From Sepiola atlantica (taxonomy: Eukaryota; Mollusca; Cephalopoda; Sepiida; Sepiolidae): a DNA stretch of 64,000 nucleotides. The stretch covers positions 84,245,734 through 84,309,733 of the forward strand of contig OY744532.1 in assembly GCA_963556195.1 (NCBI GenBank), read 5' to 3'. The notes beneath the pieces are model-generated. The model was not told the DNA's origin. It saw only the letters and a program-made list of their open reading frames with translations, and searched no databases. A program made the position numbers and the translations under genes. Positions 54,679 to 64,000 of the stretch are shown here, one piece after another; the stretch's first letter is position 1; every line of letters starts with the position of its first letter.

Positions 54679-54981
54679 ATCTGGAACAGAATATGGATTT
54701 ACTCCTTTCCAGGAGTTAGGCACAAGGCCAGTTTTTATCTTACTCCCACAAGTAAGATGTGACCCAATCTGGAACAGAGTAAAATGGAACGAAATAAGTG
54801 TTACAAAAAAGGTTGACGTCAAACGTCCGAATAAGTTCCATCTTGCCTGTGTGTTGAAAGAGGGCGAGGATGAGCCTCTTCCTCTCTGTTGTAAATCTCT
54901 AAACCAACTTATTTGCAGGAACACCGAACAAGTAATCCAATGTAAATGTATACCTACGCGAAACGATTTCATAAGTCTATA
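54679..54981 (+). CDS. Candidate 3'-terminal coding exon, function unknown
   Basis: A strong splice-acceptor-like sequence (CCTTTTTTGGGCAG, AG at 54677-54678) is followed by about 100 codons without a stop, ending TAG at 54980-54982. The peptide begins SGTEYGFTPFQELGTRPVFI and is Cys-rich near its end (LPLCCKSLNQLICRNTEQVI, then CKC). Its composition is protein-like rather than low complexity. No family is recognised. The opposite strand is also open for 115 codons here, which weakens the case. No upstream exon, start or nearby AATAAA was identified. It could equally be part of an old repeat. Confidence 0.25.
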
Positions 54982-56695
54982 GACCAATTACGTAGCTTAG
55001 ATGTGTATGTTTACATTACAATGAAATAGTTAGTCATAATAGGTTACTACTACACTAGTGTACATACTACTTTTAATATAATCATTAATATGACTTTTAA
55101 GAGCTTATAAGAGTAATCGGTTGAATTACACAACGGTTCAAGATCAACATATTAGTACGACTGCTACTATTTATAGAAACAATAATAATTATTATTATAC
55201 TTATTTTTATTATTATCATGTGTTATTATTTTTATTATTATTATTATGTGTTATTATAATTATTATTATAATTTTCTTCCTAATCGCATTATATGTTTTA
55301 TATAAAGAAGTGTTATATGTATTTTATAAAGAACCATTATGCTGGTAGATCAATTAAGCAATTTCAAACTTATAAAAAAAGTTGACACAAGGAAAAAGTT
55401 TCAGAAATCTACGATTACAGTTGTACTCTCAATATATCGTGTTGGGTGATAATGCCATCAGCCCATAATTCTCATATCAAACAAACCCTATCCCAGGTTT
55501 GTCATTATTTGATCGACCTTGTATTTACCATGTAAATATTTAAGATCATTTATATTTACGTAAATATGCATGCTACTCATTATTTTTACATAGAAATGAA
55601 GACATATGAACTTTCTCATAAGAGAATTAAAGTCGCAACAATGACTCACAAGCCGGTGAATCTCAAGATTATATATTCAATATGACATAGGCGAATTACT
55701 GTACTAACAAGATATAGGTGAATAAAATAAAATAACGGATATAGCAAACATATCCTATATAATAACACTAGAAGATTGCTAATTCGCCTACAATTTTAAT
55801 AGACGTTGTCAGGATACATGGTATAGGGAACATATGCAGTATTTATATATAAAATGTTGGTTAAAGAGAGTAGGATTCTGAGATGCGTATTGAGGAGAGA
55901 TGATGATGGGAAGAAGCATGGAGATATCGAGGCAGTAATAAGGGATCCCCTATGAAGTGCGGTGTCATAAGAACAATGCATTGAATGCACATTGTACGTA
56001 TACTTACTTTTACTAAAATTCCCCTCGTTTTATAGTGTAAATAACAATGTGAATATATGAAATAAACATATTTATTTTTGTATAATCAGTAAACAACATT
56101 AAACGTTTTATTTTCAATGGCCGTACATTTATTTATGTCAGTAGTGTACTCAGCGCACAAATAAGTTACCATTCATTACCATTCATTATCTTCAATTACA
56201 ATCGAAAATGCACGATGTTTACAAATAAAAGATTGTTTTGTATGTTGATACATATTTACTTCATTTATCTTTCTGATAATTGTGTGTAAACATTGACCTT
56301 CGTGTTTTAAACAAATTACATTTGTCAAATTGAACAAGCGTATTAATCTTCTGTTCGAGATACATGTGAACATATATTATTTTCAATGAATTAAATATCA
56401 TTTTTTAGGTGTTTAATAGAGACATGTTATCGTTAAAGAGACTCAATTTCAGATACAAAATCATTAAAAAAACTGTATGCACTGTGTGCGATATGAACTA
56501 TTGCATAAAGATGGCTATGCGGTTTGATTTCATCGTATCATGAAGTCTTCGCAGTGTATAACAATAATTCTAGCTTTCTCTAACGACTGGTATACTCATA
56601 TGATTTTCTTTACATCTTTTGCGCAGCTCATCTTGCTATGTGCACTGATAAACGAACAGCGAATACCAAGCAACATATAAAAATAATATTACTGT
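54982..56695. other. Intergenic, nothing recognised
   Basis: AT-rich. Contains a short ATT/TTA-rich patch at about 55181-55275 and no supported gene or RNA. Confidence 0.5.
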
Positions 56696-57076
56696 ATCGG
56701 AACAGCTACCCTATTTGGCCTTTTGGCTAGGATCAAAGTGTAGTATCTGTTCCGATGGATACTGCACCCCATAGACTGGTATTGTTTTGGCCTTCGGGGC
56801 TTGATTCACGCCGGTCTACGGGTCTGTCCTATGATGTTCTAGGAGGTCCACTCTACTAGGCTTCGCCTCCCCTCTTTGGGGAAGAGTAAGTTTATTGCTT
56901 ACTGCCTGAGGCGCCCCTACCGGGGAATGCCGACGGGGCTGCCCAGGCAATTTGTAAACCCCACTTTCCCGACCCGACCTTGGGTCACATCTTACTTGTT
57001 GGAGTAAGCTAAAAACTGGTATTGTGTCTAACTCCTGGAGAGGAGTAAATCAATACACTAAAAACCCAATCTTGGT
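56696..57076 (+). repeat. U2-snRNA-headed repeat (SINE-like)
   Basis: Bases 56716-56752 match the 5' part of U2 snRNA: the stem I sequence GGCCTTTTGGCTAG and the branch-site recognition region GATCAAAGTGTAGTATCTG, with about one mismatch (GGCTAGG for GGCTAAG). U2 then stops and about 320 bp of unrelated, GC-richer sequence with several short hairpins (CCGGGGAATGCCGACGGGG; CTCCTGGAGAGGAG) follows. ATCGGAACAG (56696-56705) and CTGTTCCGAT (56747-56756) form an inverted repeat around the U2 part. A SINE or retro-copy with a U2-derived head is the best reading. It is not a U2 gene, because the Sm site and 3' stem loops are missing. Confidence 0.6.
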
Positions 57077-58845
57077 TCGTGTGACATTCTTATCTTCGAG
57101 TTAAATGGGGTCAGCAATCAGTCTCTTTTTTAAGGTGTTGAGCTCAAGGGATTTACAAAACAAAATCTTTCTAGTTATGCGCATAAGCGTGGCACAAAAA
57201 CATAGACATAGTTGAAATTACACATCATTTAAAGTTAGTTTTTTTTTATTTTGTACGGAGTGAATTTGTTTGCGACAACAGATTTGTTACGTTTGCGACA
57301 CACTTTATACGTATTGGTTTTCGTGTAAAAATGCAAGCTATTTATATGTGACGTCAGCTACGATATCATAAGTACCACCATTCGTTCAGCTGTCGAATTT
57401 ATCGTTAATTAGATGTTAAAAAGCTACACGAAACTAAACCCAAACAAATATAAACATGTAACAAAATGCATATAGTAAGGCAGCTTTGTTTCATTCAAAG
57501 CGTTTGATCAAAGAAAATCAACATATTTAGCCAATCCGTCAGACGATTCAGTTTTCTAATTCTTATAGTACACATTTGAATTGAAAGCACACGTTGTTAC
57601 AGATAGAACTACTATTATGTCCACACCTAATGTTGGACATTGGTCTACACACGTTCTTGCTAACCGCACTTTGAGTATCGTAAATAGAAATGCATCCAGT
57701 GGCTTAAAGCAGAATATATGCATCCGCTGACTAAAATAAACAAAATGTAACTGACAAAATAGAAAGAGATGTGGCTATAAAATATTGCGTAGGAGACATG
57801 CCGGAAAAGCTGAGGCCAGATCAGGTCGCCTAGTTAAAAGGATGTTCAACGTGAGAATGTGTGAGTCTATAAAATGTTATTGAACTCGTCACATTCTTGA
57901 TAGGCTGTAAGTAAATCAAATGAAGATCCGTCTCTAGTCGATTCTTGTTCACGTACTCTAAAATCTAGTCGATTTTTCTTCACTCTACCACTCGACATTG
58001 CAAAAAATGACATGCCCAATATTATATATTTCATACATTAGAAAATATCAAAGATCGCATATTTTTACTAGTATACCACTACTTATGTACTGAGAGAAAA
58101 AGAAAACCTGTAAGAATTGTATCATGATCACAGAACATTTACATAACTAACCCACAAAAGAAGAGTTAATTACTTGGCGGATGGTCTCATAACAACAGAA
58201 CACATAATGGACTAACCCGAAATGAGGGTGTAATGCCTGGGTGGATAGTCCTATAAGTATAGAGCAGATACATTACTATCTCACCAAAAATAAATTCAGC
58301 AGATCATGCCTGGTAGGATATTATCGTGAAAATAGGTATTACCCTACACTCTTCTGAATTTAGTATTGCAAGTTCGTGCCTCATTCTTCAATAGTAAATT
58401 AAATTGAGCATTACATGATGGTACAATAGTACATTAAAAGAAGTAAGAGTGTAATTCTGGCTTCAAACGTACATATATCAACTCCCAAATAGTAATAAAT
58501 ACATTCGCTTCCTTTCATCAAGGTACAGCGGTGTTATACTACACGAATACGTTCGGTTACGATTATAAGTTTCAACGGAGAACTATCTTTTGTTTTGACA
58601 GAGTATAACATTGAGTCCAAATTCTAGTGGGGGATGATCTTTTCCTTTCCATAAAGCTTTTTTCTCACGGAAAAGATGATGCTAGCCTCCCTCTACCGTA
58701 TCGCTATGTTAATGGAGGATTATCGACTGAGATCCAGTCGTCTGTAAAACATGTATTGCTAAAACTCGTCTAGATACAACCACATCAAAGAACTAACCTT
58801 TCTCTCTCTCTCGCTATCTCTCTATTTGTCTCTCTCTCTCTTTAC
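57077..58845. other. Intergenic, nothing recognised
   Basis: No coding frame or repeat family recognised. A small hairpin (ATCTTTTCC at about 58636 with GGAAAAGAT) and a CT-rich run at 58799-58842 are the only notable structures. Confidence 0.5.
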
Positions 58846-59025
58846 CAGAAACAAAACGAAACTTCCATGAACAAAGTTTCTTTCCTGAAACATCCCACCG
58901 TTGAACAATATACCACGAGTCTGCTCCCAAACCGAATACAGTCTGGTCGTCTTCATGTCGCATGAATGGAAACAAATATTTGTTGAACCGTCTTCTTGGA
59001 TAATCAATTCCTCTTAAGTAAACTT
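58846..59025 (-). CDS. Candidate internal coding exon, function unknown
   Basis: On the minus strand an acceptor-like TTAACAG (AG at 59027-59026) and a donor-like CTG/GTAAAGAG (GT at 58845-58844) bound exactly 180 nt. One frame (two leading bases, 59 codons, one trailing base) is open and reads protein-like: VYLRGIDYPRRRFNKYLFPF at the start and ADSWYIVQRWDVSGKKLCSW later. Another frame is also open over much of it, so this may be chance. No family is recognised and no neighbouring exon was found. Confidence 0.25.
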
Positions 59026-59959
59026 CTGTTAAGCCACCAATAGTTTTCTGGTATTCTCGTGGTGGTTATCATCGTTCAACTTACGATCAGTTTACTCATT
59101 ATTCTCGAGTTGATTCTTGCGCATTGATAAGCGGTGACACATTGGTAAACAAAAAAAAGCAAAGAACAAAATTAATTAAGCTTTTCGAAAATATCAGAAA
59201 TCGGTAAGATTCCAAACAATTAAAATCTGGAAATCTTTGATTGCCGTTTATTCCTGCAATTTAATTGTCATAATGGTGATCTTCTCTCACCAAACATGAA
59301 CATAATATAGTGAGTCACTTGAAAAAATAAAATGTTAATAAAAACAGGTAATTGAGTCAATGACTCTTGTATACATTGACTGTTTCAAGCTGTGCATCTC
59401 TATGTAGCACTCTATTTTATATTAATGCATTAACACTCGTTTGGAGTACTACGTATTAATAAAAGAAGAACAGCTTCTTAGTTAAATGTACAATTATAAC
59501 ATCAGAAACTTTCCAAAATTACGATATTTTTGTAATTTTTACTTGGATACATTTTTTTAATGTTATAAAATATTTTGACTGAATTTAAACATTGCTTGCT
59601 AATATTTATTCTGCTAAATAAAAAAGTCGTGATATATTATTAAAAAATATATTAAATTATTTCATAGAATTTCGAAAATTGTAAATGCTTTGAAGTTGCA
59701 TTTTGTTAAATTCCAATTTTTATTTCGTTTTTAATTGAGAATAATACGAGCTAGTTTTTCTCAGTAAAAAAAAATCATTTTTCTTCTAATGATGTCCGGT
59801 ATTCTTTTGTCTCCTCTACATAGACTGTTCAATTTGTTTTATCATAGATCACCCCAAACAAGGCAGGCCGCCACTGTAGACGTAAGGGGCTTCTGAGAAA
59901 AAAGGGTGAAAGTTTTTTTTGGGATGGGGCGTGGTCAACCTAAATTAGGAGCTGCGCAG
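59026..59959. other. Intergenic, nothing recognised
   Basis: AT-rich sequence. The last ~120 bp (about 59840-59959) may be the 3' UTR of the LINE to the right. Confidence 0.4.
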
Positions 59960-62060
59960 CGCAATGTCTGTATACATGAGTTTTTAATTTCTGCATGTCA
60001 GAAACGCCAGGAAAGCAGGTAGCGGGTAGGGAGTTCCAGAGTCCAGCAGCACGAGGAAATAAGTTTTTGGAGTAGAAAGCTCTTCAACATCTGGGGGCGT
60101 CCACAGTGTATGGATAGGATTTGGCAGATTGTCGGGTTGATTTAGTGAATTTACGTCGTGGGATTGCCAGAGCAGCAAGCTCATCAGAGTACAATCCATT
60201 GAAGTACTTGTAAAACAGGCACAAGGATGCAACATTGCGGCGATGGGAAAGGGGCTGGTGGATAGTGAAGGACCTATCAAGTTGACAACTCTTTTTTGGA
60301 CCTTGTCTAAGAGGGAGAGACTAGCGGATGATGCACCAGTCCAGATGTGGCAACAATAATCCATGCACTGGCGGATTGTGCCATTGTAAAGATATAGGAT
60401 GTCACGTGTGAGAAGTTTACTGGCACGGTAGAGAGAGCCCACCGGTAATGTGTTCACTGTATTCATTCCAATTCATGTTATCTGTGAAAGTTAGGCCGAT
60501 GAGTTTGGATGGTGCACTCTCAGGCAGGGTGGTATTTGGCATGCCAATCGGTGGTTGAAGAGGTTTCTTGTAGTTATTGAAGGAAAGTAGCTTTGTCTTT
60601 GCGGCATTAAAAGTTACCATCCATTTTTGACCCCTACAGACTGGAGGTCATTTTCTAAGGATTTAGCCATTGACTCAGATATGTGCGCGTCGGTTTTGCC
60701 CACATGACGAGAGTAGAGTGTGGTGTCGTCAGCAAATATATTTATCTCAGTCACAATTGCATCAGGGAAGTCATTTATGAAAATCAGGAACAGTAGATGG
60801 CCAAGAATAGATCTCTGGGGTACACCAGAATGTATGTAATGTTGCTTAGAAGAACCGCAATCGAATACAACCTGGATCTTTCTTTCTGTTAGGAAGGATT
60901 TTATTATGTTAAATATGTGTCCAGTAATACCCTATGAGTGCAGTTTTAAGAGAAGCCTTTCATGCCATACCTTGTCATAGGCCTTGGATATATCAAGCGC
61001 TATCGCTCTAGCTTCACCTTCCTTGTCCAGTGTATGATATATGCGTTCAGAGATAACCGTTAGAATATCTGCAGTAGATCGTGCTTGTCTGAATCTGTAT
61101 TGATGATCAGAAAGAAGTGTAGCATTAACTAGGTGCCTTGCTATCGCTATATTGATTAATGATTCACTGATGTTAGCAAAGATCAGGAGTAGACTGATTG
61201 GGCGGTAGTTTAGAGGAACAGTTCTATCTACAGAATTCTTTAAGACTGGTACCACAGAGACAATTTTCCAACACTTAGAGAAACATGATTCAGTAAATCA
61301 TTCATTGTATAGTTTGGATAGGACAGAGGCCAGCTCAGCAGAGCATTTCTTTATTACTATTACTGGTATACGATCAGGTCCACAGGCTTTGCAGGTGGCA
61401 AGGTTTTTTATTATGTCTCTCGCTTGAAACAGGGTGATGATTAAGTTTTCAAGGGTGGTTTCGGTCCGCAATGAGAATTTAGGGAGGGGGGAGTGTGCCG
61501 AGTCCAGAGTGGAGTAAAACGAAACGCTGGGCAAGTTGTTCAGCCTTATCAGTTGCCGTGCAAACAACATTATTGTGATTAGATAGTGGAGGAATTGTCG
61601 ATTGTCCCTTGTTCATCACACTATTGTAAATCACGAGTACCTAGTTTATGTGACTGTATACGTTTTTGTTATCTCTGTATACCTTCTCTTTGCTTCATCT
61701 ATCACTACTTTGCAATCATTTCTTGCCTCTACAAGTTTTTGTCTGTTCGCAGTTGACTTATGACGGCCGAATTTTCGGAATACCTTCTGCTTCGCAGCAA
61801 TAGAGCTTCACATTCTGGTGGTGAACCATTAAGGAGAGTGGGGTTGGCTGAAGAATTTTCGCGTTGGGACATCAGCATTTTTGCCTGGTTTTACCCATAC
61901 AGTTAGCTTATTTGCACACTGATCAGCGGGAGTTAGAAAGCTACACCTTATGGGGCGTCGCTGATATCATACTTGAGGGATTCAAAATTAGCCTGGTCAT
62001 AGTTTCTCGTCGTTTTAAGCAACGGCTCTTCAGTTTTGGGACGAGTTTTTAATGGGGTAT
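59960..62060 (-). pseudogene. CR1/Jockey-type LINE reverse transcriptase, decayed and 5'-truncated
   Basis: Minus-strand RT pseudogene in several pieces. 61298-61570 holds the linker and ACGPDRIPVIVIKK; 60932-61255 holds PLNYRPISLLLIFANISESL and ALDISKAYDKVWHERLLLKL (RT motif A). The catalytic FADDTTLYSR lies near 60730 in an adjoining frame. 60417-60620 and 59984-60466 carry the thumb and C-terminal part (LYNGTIRQCMDYCCHIWTGA). Frame changes occur near 61270, 60925, 60630 and 60440. 61600-62060 shows remnants of the endonuclease-RT linker, and no endonuclease core is present. The clade call is from motif resemblance. This family copies itself by target-primed reverse transcription; this copy is inactive. 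Confidence 0.8.
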
Positions 62061-64000
62061 TATCATTACCACAACCTAGTCAGAGTTACAGTAGCCTCAG
62101 GTAGTGAGGTCGAAGTTAGGCTTGCTTGTCCGCCCGATTTGGAAGGTGGGTCAAAAACGTGACAGCCTGTGAGAGTTTTCGCTTTCTCTTCAATCTGTTT
62201 ATCCTCTGAGTCCTGCCCAATCTTCATTTTTTCTTTGTCTGACAAAAGGTTACACGTATATCTATGTATAAATACTGGAGCACCCTTGACCAGTTGTGTC
62301 ACACTTACTATCACTATGTATTCTACTTTGATTTTATTCGAAAATTAATAGAAGTGTGACATATATTTAGACAGTCTTTTTGCATAACTACAAAAGATAT
62401 CTTACTTATTTTTTTTAATTTTCTGCATTATCATTAAATAAAACCACTATCATACATTCTTCTTCTTCTACATAGTAACTTCTATATTTTTGCATGCAAT
62501 TTAGACACATGTTTGCGGTGTATAGACACGCATGTGTGAATTAGATGACGCCACTTTTAAAGAAAGATCACACTTTCTCTAAATGCCATCATTGTTATAA
62601 AATGAATATTAAGAAGGTGTTGAATCAACACAAGTAAACGAGCAGTAAAAATACATAGATAGCAAAGAGAGAGAGAGAGATGGACGACTTTTCCAATTAA
62701 TTATACATCACGACTAATTAAAACAATTCAATTAGTTTTCAAACATAACCTAATCTTAGCTTTAAGATACATTTTAGTGTGCTTTTGCCTTATTAGCGTA
62801 TATAGGACAAACAAGTTGTCGAACAAACGTTGATACAATAACAGGTCACCTCATATGAATTCTAATATGCAAAAATGTTTGTACACATGTTCATGAAAGC
62901 GAGAAGATATCACAGTTCATTTCCTGATTAGGATAACCTAACTAAAAATAGACATAAACTCGTGTCTTTATCTTTTTTTGTATAGACGTTTAGCTAGGAG
63001 CAACGTGTAGTGGCTTTTCTGGTTGTGCACGTAATCGTTTCTATTCTAAGTTAGGGGGCCTTCTGAACTGGCGTATTTTTTGTTATTGTTTCAATCCTTA
63101 GTGTCCCTTTCTGAGGAGCTGTATTTTATTTACATAAAATAAAACGGAGCCTGTGTCTAACAAAACTCTTTTGAGGAGGCAAGTAAATAGTGACTTTAAA
63201 AGAATCCTTTTTATTTCTTACTTTAAACATTCGTCTGTATTTTTACCATTTCTTTTATTTTGACAAGTTTATTCGACTGCATTGCGATATTTGGTATTAT
63301 TATTTAAGAATAACTTTGTTCGAATTGTCGATTTATAGGCTTTAGTACACCGCCGCTGAATTTAAGCATCCTTTAGAGTGTCTTTTTAGCTTGTTTTTAA
63401 TTATCCTATAAAAATAGTGAATTATAATTGAGTCTGACAGTTTTTTTAAAAGTCACTATCAGTTATTGTCTCAAATATATCAAAATAATGTTAGTAACAC
63501 ACACTGATCGGTCTTTGCTGATCAGTTGAGCTTAAACGAGAGACTGGCGTCCAGATTATATTTATGTGAGTGGCTGACATAGTTTGTCAGTTCGTGTTTT
63601 AGTAGAGTAGTCCGACAACAGAGTAAGCGAGAAACAACAAAACAAACAATTGGTAAAAGTCCAAGGTCGATTTTTATCTACCTCAGAGGAATTAACACAA
63701 TATAGTGTAACGCAGGCACTAGTTGTTGTTATGTGAAGAATTTCGAAGTTTGAATTTTGTGAAAGAATAGTTATAGAGACGATGAGGAGATAATTCGACT
63801 TTGTTAGTTTTCGAAAATACAGTTATATAGCTTTTAAAACATTAATTTCAATTTAGTAGTGTGATCAGGAAAGTAATATAGGTGTTGGAAAGAACAACAC
63901 ATGCAACAAAATAGTGATTTAGGTGTTGAGTAGAAATTTGCTTTTAGTACTTTGTGAATGTGTGTATTTTGTAATAGAGGCGTACAGAAGAATTTTGGTT
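62061..64000. other. Intergenic, nothing recognised
   Basis: AT-rich sequence with no convincing gene. A short (GA)n run occurs at about 62669-62681. Confidence 0.5.

Noticed and set aside
54640..54987. 115-codon open frame on the minus strand opposite the candidate exon
   Set aside because: Overlaps the plus-strand frame, has no splice or start context and an unremarkable composition.

Overview
The window is an AT-rich animal (invertebrate metazoan) nuclear sequence that is almost entirely repeats. Evidence is long perfect (TA)n and (TTA)n arrays, Penelope-like, LTR and non-LTR retroelements, U2-snRNA-like and tRNA-like repeat heads, and no operons or prokaryotic-style gene packing. The mixture (GIY-YIG Penelope elements, a Tx1/L1-type LINE, Ty3/Gypsy elements, hammerhead ribozymes) fits a lophotrochozoan or other marine invertebrate, but I cannot name the species and no host gene is certain.

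Layout. 1-410: two copies of a palindromic repeat separated by (TA)n. 413-5264: Penelope-like element 1 (RT plus an unusual GIY-YIG domain) between inverted terminal repeats. 6130-7200: an RTE-like RT relic containing a head-to-head inverted duplication. 7612-9372: (TA)/(CATA) arrays. 10150-12170: several copies of a GC-richer ~330-370 bp repeat tied to (TTA)n. 12674-13273: a 30-bp minisatellite of exactly 20 units. 14662-19660: degenerate Ty3/Gypsy element 1 (minus strand), whose 5' LTR is cut by Tx1-like LINE copy 1 (19661-24660, broken). 25315-26600: badly decayed Penelope-like element 2. 27340-28010: a ~156-bp tandem array ending in a complete hammerhead ribozyme motif, and a second, stem-III-poor hammerhead on the other strand. 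28936-29530: a ~94-bp tandem repeat. 31296-34880: three copies of an interspersed repeat and a tRNA-like sequence. 34911-35503: two large foldback structures.

36239-52560 is the best preserved part: Ty3/Gypsy element 2 (minus strand) with TG...CA LTRs and a 5-bp AAATG target duplication. Its 5' LTR has been split by two nearly identical Tx1-like LINEs lying head to tail. The same 18-bp target sequence stands before, between and after them. LINE copy 2 (40343-46468) has intact ORF1 and ORF2; copy 3 (46487-52446) has an intact ORF2 and a 146-bp frameshifting deletion in ORF1. The Gypsy gag-pol frame is open except for one TGA between its two zinc knuckles.

52566-64000 is mostly unannotatable. 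It holds a divergent ~165-bp tandem repeat, two low-confidence candidate host exons (54679-54981 plus strand; 58846-59025 minus strand), a repeat beginning with the 5' part of U2 snRNA (56696-57076), and a decayed CR1/Jockey-type LINE (59960-62060).

The coding content is therefore selfish: LTR elements supply landing sites, LINEs insert in them, and Penelope-like elements with hammerheads form a third layer. Coordinates of element ends rest on repeat and target-duplication comparisons made by eye.
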